Assembly (NCBI RefSeq): GCF_900176335.1
Contig: NZ_FWXW01000003.1
Span: 347,660-411,659 of the forward strand
Direction: 5' to 3'
From: Papillibacter cinnamivorans DSM 12816
GTDB lineage: Bacteria > Bacillota > Clostridia > Oscillospirales > Oscillospiraceae
Length of the DNA stretch: 64,000 nucleotides
In this document: positions 34,631 to 43,478 of the stretch, one piece after another
Layout: each line of letters opens with the position of its first letter
How positions within the stretch are numbered: the stretch's first letter is position 1
Notes under the pieces: generated by a model
The model's input: the letters and a program-made list of their open reading frames with translations, nothing else
Told to the model about the DNA's origin: nothing
Database searches by the model: none
Made by a program: the position numbers and the translations under genes

Positions 34631-35571
34631 CACGCCGAGGAGCAATGCTGCTGTGCTGCGCGTTTCTGTTTGCGCTCGTTTCCGGCTGCACCTCCCGTCA
34701 GAGCGCGGAAGAGACGGACCAGGTGGAGGTATATTTTGCCGTGGACGTCAGTAAAACGGGAAACGCCGACCCGATCCGCTCCGAAACGCGGGAGATCCCC
34801 CAAAAGGGAGATCTGAATACCCGCGCCGCGGCAATCCTGGGGATCTTGCTGGACGGCCCCCAGAGTCAGGAACTGCAAAGCCCCTTTCCCTCGGGGACGC
34901 GGCTGCTCACCTGCAAGACGGAGGACGGCAGGGTGACGGCGGATCTGTCGGAGCAGTACGGGGAGCTGGCCGGAATGGAGCTTACCATCGCAGATTACTG
35001 CATTACGCTGTCTTTGTGCCAGCTTGAGGGAGTCGAATCGGTCTCCGTTACGGTGGAGGGAAAGGCACTGCCGTACCGGGACAGGCAGGTGTTCACCAAG
35101 GAGGACGTCTTGCTGAGCAGTCACATGGAAGAGCCGCTGTCCATGGAGGTTACGCTGTATTTTACAAACCAGGCCACGGGCCTGCTGGAGGGGGAAACCC
35201 GCACGCTGGAAATCCAGGAGGGAGATACCTCTGCGGAGCGGATCATGTCCGCGCTGCTGGAGGGACCGCAGTCTCAGAATCTGTCCTCCTCCATTCCGAA
35301 GGGAACGAAGCTCCTTTCCGCGTCCGTTGACAACGGTGTGTGCAGCGTCAATCTTTCCAAGGAATTTCTCGAATCCGTGCCCGAAGACTGGCAGGCGCAG
35401 CAGCTGGCGGTTTACTCCATTGTCAATTCCCTGACCGACACCGATTCCATCGGCCAGGTCCAGCTGCTGGTGGAGGGGGAAACGGAGGAATACTTCGGGA
35501 GCGTACCCATCGGAACCCAACTGACCTTCAACGAGTGGCTCAGCAGGAGCGACGATGGAAAAAGGAATTGA
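34627..35571 (+). CDS. GerMN-domain lipoprotein
   Basis: 314-residue secreted lipoprotein. The signal peptide ends in the lipobox LVSGC near residue 22. Two GerMN domains follow: one around LGILLDGPQSQELQSPFPSG and one around SALLEGPQSQNLSSSIPKG, each ending in a VxxxLS strand. GerM is a sporulation and germination protein in Bacillus, and two tandem GerMN domains is its usual layout. Here the gene is translationally coupled to a histidine kinase, as with LpqB-type proteins next to kinases in other bacteria, hinting at a sensory accessory role. Confidence 0.88.
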   Translation: MTRRGAMLLCCAFLFALVSGCTSRQSAEETDQVEVYFAVDVSKTGNADPIRSETREIPQKGDLNTRAAAILGILLDGPQSQELQSPFPSGTRLLTCKTEDGRVTADLSEQYGELAGMELTIADYCITLSLCQLEGVESVSVTVEGKALPYRDRQVFTKEDVLLSSHMEEPLSMEVTLYFTNQATGLLEGETRTLEIQEGDTSAERIMSALLEGPQSQNLSSSIPKGTKLLSASVDNGVCSVNLSKEFLESVPEDWQAQQLAVYSIVNSLTDTDSIGQVQLLVEGETEEYFGSVPIGTQLTFNEWLSRSDDGKRN

Positions 35572-35704
35572 CAAGAGGGCCGGCTCCATGTAGGATAATA
35601 AATCAAACAGGAAAACAGCCCGCCGTTGCATCCGCGGGATTTCCGGGCCCGCAGCCGGGGAATTGGAACGGATCAGAAGCGAAGGGGCGGAGGGAGAGAA
35701 CCAT

Positions 35705-36988
35705 ATGGCGCAATATCGGATCGACACCAAATGCATACAGGAAGGGTACAAGCCGAAAAACGGCGAGCCGAGAGTGCTCCCCATCATCCAGAGCACTACG
35801 TTCAAGTACGACACCAGCGAGGAGATGGGAAAGCTCTTCGACCTCGCGGCCAGCGGGTATTTTTACACCCGGCTCCAGAACCCCACCAACGACTGCGTTG
35901 CGGCGAAAATCGCCGCGCTGGAGGGCGGAACGGCGGCCGTGCTCACCTCTTCCGGCCAGGCGGCGTCGTTTTTTTCCGTTTTCAATATCTGCTCCGCGGG
36001 AGATCACGTCATTTCCTCCTCCGCGATTTATGGCGGAACGTATAATCTCTTTGCAAACACCATGAAGCGGATGGGGATTGAATTTACCTTTGTACAGCCG
36101 GACTGTACTCCGGAGGAGCTCAACGCGGCCTTCCGGGACAACACGAAGGCGGTATTCGGCGAGACCATCGCCAACCCCGCCCTCGCGGTTCTGGATATCG
36201 AGCGGTTTGCCAAAGCGGCGCATGAGCACGGGGTGCCCCTGATCGTGGACAACACCTTTCCGACCCCCGTCAACTGCAGGCCGTTTGAATGGGGCGCGGA
36301 TATCGTGATTCATTCCACCACGAAGTATATGGACGGGCACGCCACCAGCGTAGGCGGGGCCATCGTGGACAGCGGGAACTTCAACTGGGACGCCCACGCC
36401 GACAAATACCCCGGACTGACACAGCCCGACGAGTCCTATCACGGCATCATCTACACCAAGGCTTTCGGCCAGGGGGGCGCCTACATCACGAAAGCCACCG
36501 CGCAGCTGATGCGGGATCTGGGAGCAGTCCCCTCACCTCACAATTCCTTCCTGCTCAACCTCGGCCTGGAGACCCTTTCTCTGCGGATGGAGCGGCACTG
36601 TGCAAACGCTCTGGAGACCGCGCGGTTTTTGCAGAAGCATCCCAAAGTGGCCTGGGTCAATTACTGCGGCCTGCCGGGAAACCGGTATTACGAGCTGGCA
36701 CAGAAATATCTGCCGAAAGGCTCCTGCGGCGTCGTTTCCTTCGGCGTACAGGGCGGCAGAACCGCCGCAGAGCGGTTTATGAAGGAACTGAAGCTGGCCG
36801 CCATCGTCACCCATGTGGCGGACGTGCGCACCTGCGTGCTTCACCCCGCCAACGCGACCCACCGGCAGATGAACGACGAAGAGCTGGCCGCGGCGGGCGT
36901 GAGCCCGGATCTCATCCGTCTGTCCGTGGGCATCGAGGACGTCCGGGACATCATCGACGATCTTTCCCAGGCGCTGGAGGCCATATAA
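35705..36988 (+). CDS. metY: O-acetylhomoserine sulfhydrylase family enzyme
   Basis: 427-residue PLP enzyme of the Cys/Met metabolism family. Start MAQYRIDTKCIQEGY has GGAGGGAGAG upstream. Motifs: YTRLQNPTND, SSGQAASFF, NPALAVLDIERFA, VDNTFPTPVNCRPFEWGAD, the PLP Lys in HSTTKYMDGH, and FNWDAHADKYPGL. Length and the extended insert fit O-acetylhomoserine sulfhydrylase (direct sulfide incorporation into homocysteine) better than cystathionine gamma-synthase or methionine gamma-lyase. Monocistronic; its 3' end carries the second duplicated terminator and repeat copy 2. Confidence 0.88.
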   Translation: MAQYRIDTKCIQEGYKPKNGEPRVLPIIQSTTFKYDTSEEMGKLFDLAASGYFYTRLQNPTNDCVAAKIAALEGGTAAVLTSSGQAASFFSVFNICSAGDHVISSSAIYGGTYNLFANTMKRMGIEFTFVQPDCTPEELNAAFRDNTKAVFGETIANPALAVLDIERFAKAAHEHGVPLIVDNTFPTPVNCRPFEWGADIVIHSTTKYMDGHATSVGGAIVDSGNFNWDAHADKYPGLTQPDESYHGIIYTKAFGQGGAYITKATAQLMRDLGAVPSPHNSFLLNLGLETLSLRMERHCANALETARFLQKHPKVAWVNYCGLPGNRYYELAQKYLPKGSCGVVSFGVQGGRTAAERFMKELKLAAIVTHVADVRTCVLHPANATHRQMNDEELAAAGVSPDLIRLSVGIEDVRDIIDDLSQALEAI

Positions 36989-37012
36989 TATTTATCTCCC
37001 ACTGATTTTATC

Positions 37013-37049
37013 ACTTTTTTCCACCCCGCCGTCGGCGGGGTGGAAAAGT
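37013..37049 (+). terminator. First hairpin after metY
   Basis: Stem ACTTTTTTCCACCCCGCC with GGCGGGGTGGAAAAGT, 24 bases after the metY stop. It precedes the duplicated hairpin and is itself present once. Confidence 0.65.
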
Positions 37050-37050
37050 A

Positions 37051-37079
37051 AACGGGGTGCCGGATTCCGGCACCCCGTT
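37051..37079 (+). terminator. Left copy of duplicated metY/maoC terminator hairpin
   Basis: Perfect hairpin AACGGGGTGCCGG with CCGGCACCCCGTT. An identical 29-base copy lies at 37291-37319, on the other side of the repeat element. Confidence 0.75.
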
Positions 37080-37080
37080 A

Positions 37081-37290
37081 GAGGCCGTCGAAAAACCCTG
37101 TTTTCCGACGGGTACGGTGGAAGGACCGCGCCTTTGCGAAGACGCGCAAAGTATACCTTGTGGAAAATGAATTCCCGCAAGGTATTGGGAATTCATCTTT
37201 TTTGGATTTCGGTCACGGAACGCAACGCGAAATCCAAAAAAGCTTTTCGCCAGTGGCGAAAAGGACGATAGGACTTTTTCGACAAGCTGA
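37081..37290 (+). repeat. Terminator-associated structured repeat element, copy 2
   Basis: 210 bases, same orientation and internal stems as the copy at 4967. Ends show GTCGAAAAA (37087) and its complement TTTTTCGAC (37275-37283). Compared with copy 1, the second stem has A-T instead of G-C at its base (ACCTTG/CAAGGT versus GCCTTG/CAAGGC), a paired change. Flanked by identical 29-base hairpins. Lies between convergent metY and a maoC gene. Confidence 0.8.
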
Positions 37291-37319
37291 AACGGGGTGC
37301 CGGATTCCGGCACCCCGTT
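37291..37319 (+). terminator. Right copy of duplicated metY/maoC terminator hairpin
   Basis: Identical to 37051-37079 and followed by TATTCTATTATTTATT. On the minus strand it sits just beyond the maoC stop at 37333 and may terminate that gene too. Confidence 0.75.
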
Positions 37320-37332
37320 ATTCTATTATTTA

Positions 37333-37752
37333 TTATTGCTTTTTGGGCATCACGGTAGCCATGCCGGTGATGACCGCTTTTCCGTCCTGATTGAAGCAGG
37401 TGGTCTTCAGCTTGGCGATGTTCTTTTCGGGAAGGAGTTCGACGACTTCCACTTCCGCCTTGATGGTATCCCCGATCCGGACGGGGGCGACGAACTTCAG
37501 TTCCTGGCCCAGATAGATGGTGCCGGGTCCCGGCAGACTCATGGCCATGACCGCGGAAAGCAGGCCGGTGCAGAGGATCCCGTGCACGATCCTTCCCTTG
37601 AACATGGTCTTTTCCGCTTCCACCTGGTTGATGTGCACGGGATTAAAGTCCCCCGTGATTCCCGCAAAGAGGTATACGTCCGTTTCGCTGATGGTCTTCT
37701 GCGTAGAAGCCTTGTCCCCGAGTTTCATTTCCGCGATGGTTTTTCCTGTCAT
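37333..37752 (-). CDS. MaoC-like (R)-hydratase
   Basis: 139 residues from ATG 37752; a TTG start 21 bases earlier is possible. Hot-dog-fold hydratase of the MaoC family, which hydrates trans-2-enoyl-CoA to (R)-3-hydroxyacyl-CoA. The hydratase motif is intact: ITGDFNPVHINQ, with catalytic Asp and His, and FKGRIVHGILC. Length is typical of PhaJ-type single-domain enzymes. Sits convergent to metY and upstream of the glycosylase gene on the same strand. A related but distinct copy is at 56057. Substrate chain length unknown. Confidence 0.87.
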   Translation of the reverse strand: MTGKTIAEMKLGDKASTQKTISETDVYLFAGITGDFNPVHINQVEAEKTMFKGRIVHGILCTGLLSAVMAMSLPGPGTIYLGQELKFVAPVRIGDTIKAEVEVVELLPEKNIAKLKTTCFNQDGKAVITGMATVMPKKQ

Positions 37753-37855
37753 TTCTTTCAACCCTTTCTTCAATTTATAACAAAAGCATTCGGCAACCGT
37801 TTTCTGGGGAAGCGCCGCCGATGCCCGGAAATACCGCGCAGGGGTTTTTACTTTA

Positions 37856-38428
37856 TCAGGAAACCAAAGTCCGGCTGCAGGTTTCCTTTATCATTGCCTC
37901 CAGGCGTTTCAAATCCTCAAAGGTTTCCGGCCGGCGGTGCGGGTCCCTAAGGAGGGCGGCGGGATGATACAAGGCCATTAGCTTGTAATTTCCCCGCTCA
38001 AACCAGACGCCGTGTTCCCGGGTTATTTTAAAATCCGGCTTAATGATCTGCATGGCGGCGATCCGCCCCAGGCAGACGATGATCTTGGGCTTAATCAGCA
38101 CGGCCTGATTCCGGAGCCAGCCGATGCAGGCTTCCTGTTCGACGAACAGCGGGTCCCGGTTTCCCGGGGGCCGGCACTTGACAATGTTGGCTATGTATAT
38201 ATTATCCCGGTTCAGGCCGATGATGGCGAGCATGTCGTCCAGAAGCTTGCCCGCGCGGCCCACGAAGGGTTCTCCCCGCAGGTCTTCCTGCTCTCCCGGC
38301 CCTTCCCCGATAAAGAGGACCTCGGCGTCTCTGGCGCCCACTCCGAAAACCACATGGGTACGGGTTTCATGAAGCGGACAGTTCCGGCATTCCATGCATT
38401 GTTTATACAGCTCGTCCCAGTTCAGCAT
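37856..38428 (-). CDS. Type 4 (family 4) iron-sulfur uracil-DNA glycosylase
   Basis: 190 residues. Removes uracil from DNA. Family 4 hallmarks: CMECRNCPL with two iron-sulfur Cys near the N-terminus, the active-site segment GEGPGEQEDLRGEPFVGRAG, NIVKCRPPGNRDP, a third cluster Cys in QEACIGWL, and the C-terminal HPAALLRDP. Length is typical. The maoC-like gene lies about 100 bases downstream on the same strand, so they may share a transcript. Confidence 0.93.
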   Translation of the reverse strand: MLNWDELYKQCMECRNCPLHETRTHVVFGVGARDAEVLFIGEGPGEQEDLRGEPFVGRAGKLLDDMLAIIGLNRDNIYIANIVKCRPPGNRDPLFVEQEACIGWLRNQAVLIKPKIIVCLGRIAAMQIIKPDFKITREHGVWFERGNYKLMALYHPAALLRDPHRRPETFEDLKRLEAMIKETCSRTLVS

Positions 38429-38537
38429 ATCTTACCCCCGAAAATGCCGGGGCGAAAACCATTCCGCCCACAGCACCATTTTACCGGGAAGGGGCTGAAA
38501 TGTAAAGCCTCATTTCAAGGAAGATCCTGTATATCAA

Positions 38538-38578
38538 TCCAAAAAGCTGACCTGACACACCGTCAGGTCAGCTTTTTG
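38538..38578 (-). terminator. Terminator of sigma-54 activator 1 gene
   Basis: Perfect stem AAAAAGCTGACCTGAC with GTCAGGTCAGCTTTTT, just beyond the minus-strand stop at 38593. A/T tracts flank both sides. Confidence 0.85.
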
Positions 38579-38592
38579 GTCTGCCGCAGCTG

Positions 38593-39966
38593 TTATTTTA
38601 AATTGTATTTTTCCAGCTTCTTATACAGAACGGTGCGGGAGATTCCCAGAATCTCGGCGGCCCGGACGCGGTTGCCCTTAGCGGCGGCCAGCGCATCCCG
38701 CACGAGGTCCCGTTCAAAATTCTGCTTGGAGGATTTCAGCCGGTATTCCTCCTCCGAGGGGGTGATTCGGCGGCTCTTGGAGCGGACGCGCTGCACGAAG
38801 GACTGGAAATCGTCCAGCTTCAGCGTATTGGAAGAGGTCATATTCATGGCGCTTTCGATAACATTCTGCAGTTCCCGCACGTTTCCGGGCCATTCATACT
38901 CCATGAACAGATCCATCACCTCGTCGGTAACGCCCTCGATGAGCATTCCCAGCTGAGAATTGAGGCGCTTGATCAAAGATTCCACCAGCAGGGGGATGTC
39001 TTCCTTCCGGTTCCGCAGAGGGGGCGCGGTGATACGGATCACATTGAGGCGGAAAAAGAGGTCGCTGCGGAATTTCCCTTCCTCCACAAGGGGTTCCAGG
39101 GGGATATTGGAGGCGGCGATGACCCGCACGTCGATGGGGATGCTTTTATCTCCGCCCACGGGATCGATTTCCTGCTCCTGAAGTACCCGGAGAAATTTCG
39201 GCTGCATGGTGGGAGAGAGCAGATTGACTTCGTCCAGAAAAATGCTGCCTCCGCCTGCCAGCTCGAAACGGCCGATCTTTCCCTTTTTGGCAGCGCCTGT
39301 AAAGGCGCCGCCCACATATCCGAAAAATTCGGCCTCCATGAGTTCCGACGGGATGGCGGAGCAGTTCACACGGACAAAATTGGACTGGCGGCGGGAGCTG
39401 AGAGAATGGATCGCGTGGGCGATGAGCTCCTTGCCGCTGCCCGTTTCCCCGTCAATTAAAACGGTGGAGCTGGACTTGGCGGCCTGGGCGATTTGTGCCT
39501 TGACCCGCTGAATACTGGAGCTGTTTCCGATGATGCTGTTGATCCCATACCGGGCCCCCCGCTCCCGGCTGAGCTCCTGCTTGTAGAATTCCAGCTCCGT
39601 GGAGAGCTGATTGACCCGGCGGGTAAAGGCGAGGGCCTTTTCCATCCCGGTGAGTATGACGAAGATGAAACACCCGTCCACAACGCCGTTTTTCATGATG
39701 GGCATATAGGAAGTGAAGGCCTGTATGCCCTGGATGTTGACCACCTCGCCCAAAACGGGTTCGCCGGTTTCAAGCACATGCATCGAATGCGTGTCCGGCA
39801 CCACCTGCCATACATATTTCGCCAGCGCTATATTGGAGGGGACTCCGCTGGTTTTTACCCAGTTGGGAGAGACATAGAGGTATTTTCCCTCTTTGTTCAG
39901 AACGGCAAAGGCATCCAGCGATTCGATGAACTGGGTGAGCAGTTCCGGCGAAAGGTAGTTTTCCAT
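38593..39966 (-). CDS. Sigma-54-dependent activator, PAS-AAA+-Fis (module 1)
   Basis: 457-residue bacterial enhancer-binding protein. A PAS domain (about 10-110, VLNKEGKYLYVSPNW) probably senses a ligand. The AAA+ domain has Walker A GETGSGKE (173-180), an intact sigma-54 contact loop GAFTGA (220-225), Walker B SIFLDE (241-246), and WPGNVREL. The Fis-type helix-turn-helix closes the protein (GNRVRAAEILGISRTVLYKKL). It is divergent from a cyclase-symporter operon with a sigma-54 promoter at 40385. A palindrome over its own -35 suggests autorepression. Confidence 0.95.
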   Translation of the reverse strand: MENYLSPELLTQFIESLDAFAVLNKEGKYLYVSPNWVKTSGVPSNIALAKYVWQVVPDTHSMHVLETGEPVLGEVVNIQGIQAFTSYMPIMKNGVVDGCFIFVILTGMEKALAFTRRVNQLSTELEFYKQELSRERGARYGINSIIGNSSSIQRVKAQIAQAAKSSSTVLIDGETGSGKELIAHAIHSLSSRRQSNFVRVNCSAIPSELMEAEFFGYVGGAFTGAAKKGKIGRFELAGGGSIFLDEVNLLSPTMQPKFLRVLQEQEIDPVGGDKSIPIDVRVIAASNIPLEPLVEEGKFRSDLFFRLNVIRITAPPLRNRKEDIPLLVESLIKRLNSQLGMLIEGVTDEVMDLFMEYEWPGNVRELQNVIESAMNMTSSNTLKLDDFQSFVQRVRSKSRRITPSEEEYRLKSSKQNFERDLVRDALAAAKGNRVRAAEILGISRTVLYKKLEKYNLK

Positions 39967-39999
39967 CCCTTCATCCCCCTCGGTATAGTTTATAAATCT

Positions 40000-40029
40000 A
40001 TTATAACAGCTGTAATCATATGATTACAA
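40000..40029 (-). promoter_or_regulatory. Sigma-A promoter of activator 1, overlapped by a palindrome
   Basis: On the minus strand TTGTAA (40024-40029) and TATAAT (40000-40005) are 18 bases apart. The spacer and -35 are covered by the palindrome at 40011-40028, so the activator could repress its own gene when bound. Confidence 0.6.
40011..40028. promoter_or_regulatory. Perfect 18-base palindrome, candidate activator site 1
   Basis: TGTAATCATATGATTACA reads the same on both strands. A close relative is at 40208-40225. It lies 357 bases upstream of the sigma-54 promoter, within enhancer range, and overlaps the activator's own promoter. Confidence 0.65.
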
Positions 40030-40207
40030 CAAGTTTTTTTCCGACATTGTGAAATTTTTGTCGATATTTCACATGGCAGGTCTCAATGACACTGGATGTT
40101 TTGTTTAATTGACAGATTTATCTGCAAAGAACACCTGATATTTTTTAAGCGGCCGGACGCATTTCTAAAAATCCCTGTCTGATGCCGATAATGATACTCT
40201 GTTAAGA

Positions 40208-40225
40208 TGTAATCATAAAATTACA
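40208..40225. promoter_or_regulatory. Second candidate activator site
   Basis: TGTAATCATAAAATTACA matches the palindrome at 40011 in both outer half-sites (TGTAAT and ATTACA). It lies about 160 bases upstream of the sigma-54 promoter, a usual enhancer distance. A lone half-site GATTACA is near 40291. Confidence 0.6.
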
Positions 40226-40384
40226 ATCTGACAGCAAGGTATTGCGGCGCAAGGAATCGCCGAAACCCGAAAACAGGGGCTGAAAGCAAAAGATTACAGC
40301 GCCCCGGCCGCCGCGCACGAGTTTTGGATGGGAAATGCGGCGGAACCCTTTGCGGCGCAGGCATGCCGAAATAACATCGAATTA

Positions 40385-40400
40385 TGGCATGCAGTTTGCT
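40385..40400 (+). promoter_or_regulatory. Sigma-54 promoter of the cyclase-symporter operon
   Basis: TGGCATGCAGTTTGCT has the GG and GC dinucleotides exactly 10 bases apart and both TGGCA and TTTGC elements. It lies 68 bases before the cyclase start and downstream of the two palindromes, with a sigma-54 activator encoded divergently. Confidence 0.8.
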
Positions 40401-40467
40401 TTAAATATTATTTATAGAATTCAGGGCATAGAAACTGAAGTAATCAATTAAAAAAGGAGAGTTGATT

Positions 40468-41235
40468 ATGAAAATTGTAGACCTTTCCATCGCACTGGAA
40501 AACGACCTTCCCAGCGATCCCCCAAACCAAATCCCGCAAATCCAGTATTTTGACCACAAGATGACGGCGGCGGACATGGCAGCTTTTTTCAGCGGTGCCA
40601 CGGTGGACGACCTGCCGGAGGGAAACGGGTGGGCCATTGAGCTTGTGACGCTCAGCACCCATTCCGGCACCCATCTTGACGCCCCCTGGCATTTTTATCC
40701 CACCATGAACAACGGAGAGCCGGCATGGACTATCGATCAGGTGCCTCTGGACTGGTGCTTCGGAGACGGCGTGGTAGTGGATTTCCGGGATAAGGAAGAC
40801 GGTTACCGGGTTATGGCCCGCGATTTTGAGGAATATTTTAAAAAAATCGGTTATACCCTCAAAAAGGGGGATATCGTGCTGGTCATGACCGGAGCCGATA
40901 AAAAATGGGGAACTGCGGAGTATCTGGTAACAGGATGCGGCATGTCCAAGGAGGCCACTCTCTGGCTGATCGACCGCGGCGTGCACGTGGTGGGGACGGA
41001 CGGCTGGAGCTGGGACAGGCCGCTGCCGCTGATCGGCAAGGAGTTTGCCAAAAATCACGATTCCTCGATTATCTGGGAAGGGCACCGGGCGGGCAGGGAA
41101 AAAGCATACTGCCACATTGAAAAGCTGACCAATCTGGACAAGATCCCGGTGACCGGATTTCGGGTGATCTGCCTGCCGATCAAGGTCAAGGGCGGCAGCG
41201 CAGGCTGGAGCAGGGTGGTGGCAATACTGGATTAA
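40468..41235 (+). CDS. Cyclase-family metal-dependent hydrolase (kynurenine formamidase-like)
   Basis: 255 residues from ATG 40468 with AAAGGAGA seven bases upstream. The family includes kynurenine formamidase, isatin hydrolase and cyclamide hydrolases that open amide or lactam bonds. The metal-binding motif HSGTHLDAPWHF begins at His65. LTDGWSWD-like and HRAGREKAYCHIEKL regions follow as in the family. It is soluble, with no signal peptide. First gene of a sigma-54-controlled operon with a sodium symporter, suggesting the imported compound is its substrate. Exact substrate unknown. Confidence 0.85.
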   Translation: MKIVDLSIALENDLPSDPPNQIPQIQYFDHKMTAADMAAFFSGATVDDLPEGNGWAIELVTLSTHSGTHLDAPWHFYPTMNNGEPAWTIDQVPLDWCFGDGVVVDFRDKEDGYRVMARDFEEYFKKIGYTLKKGDIVLVMTGADKKWGTAEYLVTGCGMSKEATLWLIDRGVHVVGTDGWSWDRPLPLIGKEFAKNHDSSIIWEGHRAGREKAYCHIEKLTNLDKIPVTGFRVICLPIKVKGGSAGWSRVVAILD

Positions 41236-41330
41236 TTTTGTACGGCAGCCAAGGCAATGTCAGAAGGGGGATTCTCCGCGCAATCCATAGGAGCATATCC
41301 ATTTATTAACTGTCGGAAAGGAGTATCACG

Positions 41331-43310
41331 ATGTCTGCCACAATTATATTTGTAGTATTCTGCATCATTTTCTGCGTGCTCCTGATAGGCGTCAGTATGA
41401 TCAGTAAAAAGTGGATCAACGACTCCAGCGACTTTATTCTGGCGGGACGCGAAGTCAGTCTTCTCCTCAACGTCATGGGCGTCGCCGCCATCGGCTTCGC
41501 CGGCACCAGCATCGCGCTGAATGTCGGCTGGACCATCACCTACGGCATCCAGGGCGCCCTGGGGTTCGGCCTGATTTACGCGTGCCTGGGAATCATGTGC
41601 TATGGAGGATTCTTCTCCAAATTCATCCGCCGCTGCGGAGCACAGACCCTGCCGGAATATCTGGAAATGCGCTACAGTCCCAAGGTCAGAAAGATCGTCG
41701 CCTGGACGACCATCATCGGCCTGTGCGGCATTCTGGCAAACAATATCGTCTCCATGGCGGGCGTTGTATCCGGTTATGTGGGCTGGCCAACCTGGGCGAC
41801 CATCACAGGCGTGTTCCTTCTTATGGTGATTTTCGCGTACCTGAGCGGCCTCTGGGCCATCACCATGACGGACTTCGTCCAGATGATCATCGGAATCATC
41901 GCGGTGCCGCTTTTTGCCTTCCTGCTGATGCACAAGTTTGGGGGGGCGGATTTCTTCAAGGCGGTTTATCCCAACGGGGATTTCTGGTCCCAGGGGTTCA
42001 AGGGAGCGATTCTTCCCGTGCTGTCCATCAAATACCCGAGCTTTTTGACCATCGCCATTCTGTTCGGCGCTTTCCTGGTATGGGGCAACAACTACTACTG
42101 GCTGCGGATTTCCTCCTGCCGCAGTGAGCGGGTGGCGAAGCTGTCCTATATCATCGCCGGCATTGTCATCGTCGTGATCTTTTATATCCCGCTGACCATC
42201 ATCGGCCTGTATGCCGCCGGCGCGTATCCGGAGCTCTGGGCTCCCGTGGGAAAGGTGGCAAGCACCGCGGCCTTCGGCGTTATGGCGAAGCTGTTTCCGC
42301 CGGCATTGGCATCCTTCTTCCTGATGGGCGCCCTGGCCGCATCGGTCTCCACCGCGGCGACCTCCATGATGGGCGCCACCTCCACCGCCACCCGGGACAT
42401 TTATCAGCGTACCATCAATCCGAAAGCGACGCCGAAGCAGACGCTGAAGGCCAGCAAGATCATCCTGGTGATCATCGCGGCCTTCACGCTGGTCCTCTGC
42501 TATTTCCCCGGCGGACCGACATACCTGTTCGCCTTTGCCAACGCCTGGCTTGGGCCGCCCGCGGTGCTGCTGCTGTTCGGAATCTTCTGGAGAAGGTTTA
42601 ACGCCACCGGCGCCTTCTGGGGTGTGCTTTCCGGCATGATCGTGATGGCGTTGCTGACCCTGACAGACCTTATGAAGATTACCACCATCAGCGCTGTTAC
42701 CCATGTGGGAGTCATCGGCTTTGCGGTCACTCTGGTATTTTCCATTATCGGGACCCTGATCGGCAAGCCCAAATACTACGGCGAGCCGGACTGGACCAAG
42801 GAAGTATCCGGCGGCAAGCGGATCGACGTCAAGCTGGATGAACAGGATGTAAAGATCCTGAACCTGATCCGGTACGGGCACGGCTACATGTCCGATATCA
42901 ACGATGCCATGAAACTGGACGGCGGCATTACAAACGCCAGTATTGAAAAGCTGGACCAGGGCGGGTACATTGAGCGGATGGGCCTCAGCCGGAGCGACTT
43001 TTATACCTTTAAGATCACGGAAAAGGGCGAGAGCGTCCTGCCTCCGGTTTCCGGAATCGACCGGGAAATGGTAGACGCAGGCCTTATGCCCATGTATGTC
43101 TCCATTCTCAAGATGACGAACGAAGGCCCCGAAAAGCTCACCGAACTGGTCAAGCAGCACGGCCTGAATTCCTTGGAGGTTTCCAGTATCATCACCCATC
43201 TTGTGCGCAAAGGATATGTGCTGGAGAAGGGCGTCTGGAAGAGAAAACTGGAGATCACGGACGTGGGCAAAAAGATGCTGGACAAATTCGGAGCAAAAGC
43301 CACCGTATAA
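41331..43310 (+). CDS. Sodium:solute symporter with C-terminal winged-helix extension (module 1)
   Basis: 659 residues. The first 485 form a 13-helix SSS-family transporter (DFILAGREVS, ISSCRSERVAKLSY, TSMMGATSTATRDIYQR, FPGGPTYLFAFANAWLGPPA). The remaining 175 are soluble and read as two winged-helix-like repeats: about 503-575 (EQDVKILNLIRYG, LDQGGYIERMG, FKITEKGESVL) and 597-656 (EKLTELVKQHGLNSLEVSSI, LVRKGYVLEKG, LEITDVGKKML). Such an extension is not usual for SSS proteins. A paralogue with the same layout is at 60653. It could couple transport to regulation; DNA binding is unproven. Confidence 0.88.
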   Translation: MSATIIFVVFCIIFCVLLIGVSMISKKWINDSSDFILAGREVSLLLNVMGVAAIGFAGTSIALNVGWTITYGIQGALGFGLIYACLGIMCYGGFFSKFIRRCGAQTLPEYLEMRYSPKVRKIVAWTTIIGLCGILANNIVSMAGVVSGYVGWPTWATITGVFLLMVIFAYLSGLWAITMTDFVQMIIGIIAVPLFAFLLMHKFGGADFFKAVYPNGDFWSQGFKGAILPVLSIKYPSFLTIAILFGAFLVWGNNYYWLRISSCRSERVAKLSYIIAGIVIVVIFYIPLTIIGLYAAGAYPELWAPVGKVASTAAFGVMAKLFPPALASFFLMGALAASVSTAATSMMGATSTATRDIYQRTINPKATPKQTLKASKIILVIIAAFTLVLCYFPGGPTYLFAFANAWLGPPAVLLLFGIFWRRFNATGAFWGVLSGMIVMALLTLTDLMKITTISAVTHVGVIGFAVTLVFSIIGTLIGKPKYYGEPDWTKEVSGGKRIDVKLDEQDVKILNLIRYGHGYMSDINDAMKLDGGITNASIEKLDQGGYIERMGLSRSDFYTFKITEKGESVLPPVSGIDREMVDAGLMPMYVSILKMTNEGPEKLTELVKQHGLNSLEVSSIITHLVRKGYVLEKGVWKRKLEITDVGKKMLDKFGAKATV

Positions 43311-43370
43311 ATGATGCTGAGTTCTATTATGATATCTCACCCCTCCTGACCCTAAGGCGGCCCTTCAAAA

Positions 43371-43413
43371 CAACGGAGCGGACGGTAACCCCCACCGTCC
43401 GCTCCGCTGTTTC
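43371..43413 (+). terminator. Terminator of sigma-54 module 1
   Basis: Stem AACGGAGCGGACGGT with ACCGTCCGCTCCGCTGTT, about 60 bases after the symporter stop, followed by TTC only; the T tract is weak. Confidence 0.65.
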
Positions 43414-43449
43414 ACACCGGAATACCATTGCTACTGCGGAAAAATTCTC

Positions 43450-43478
43450 TTGTGAATTCCGGCGCTCCAAGGTATAAT
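43450..43478 (+). promoter_or_regulatory. Sigma-A promoter of the zinc-ribbon gene
   Basis: TTGTGA (43450-43455) and TATAAT (43473-43478) are 17 bases apart. The transcript would carry a GC-rich leader of about 135 bases before the gene at 43623. Confidence 0.7.
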
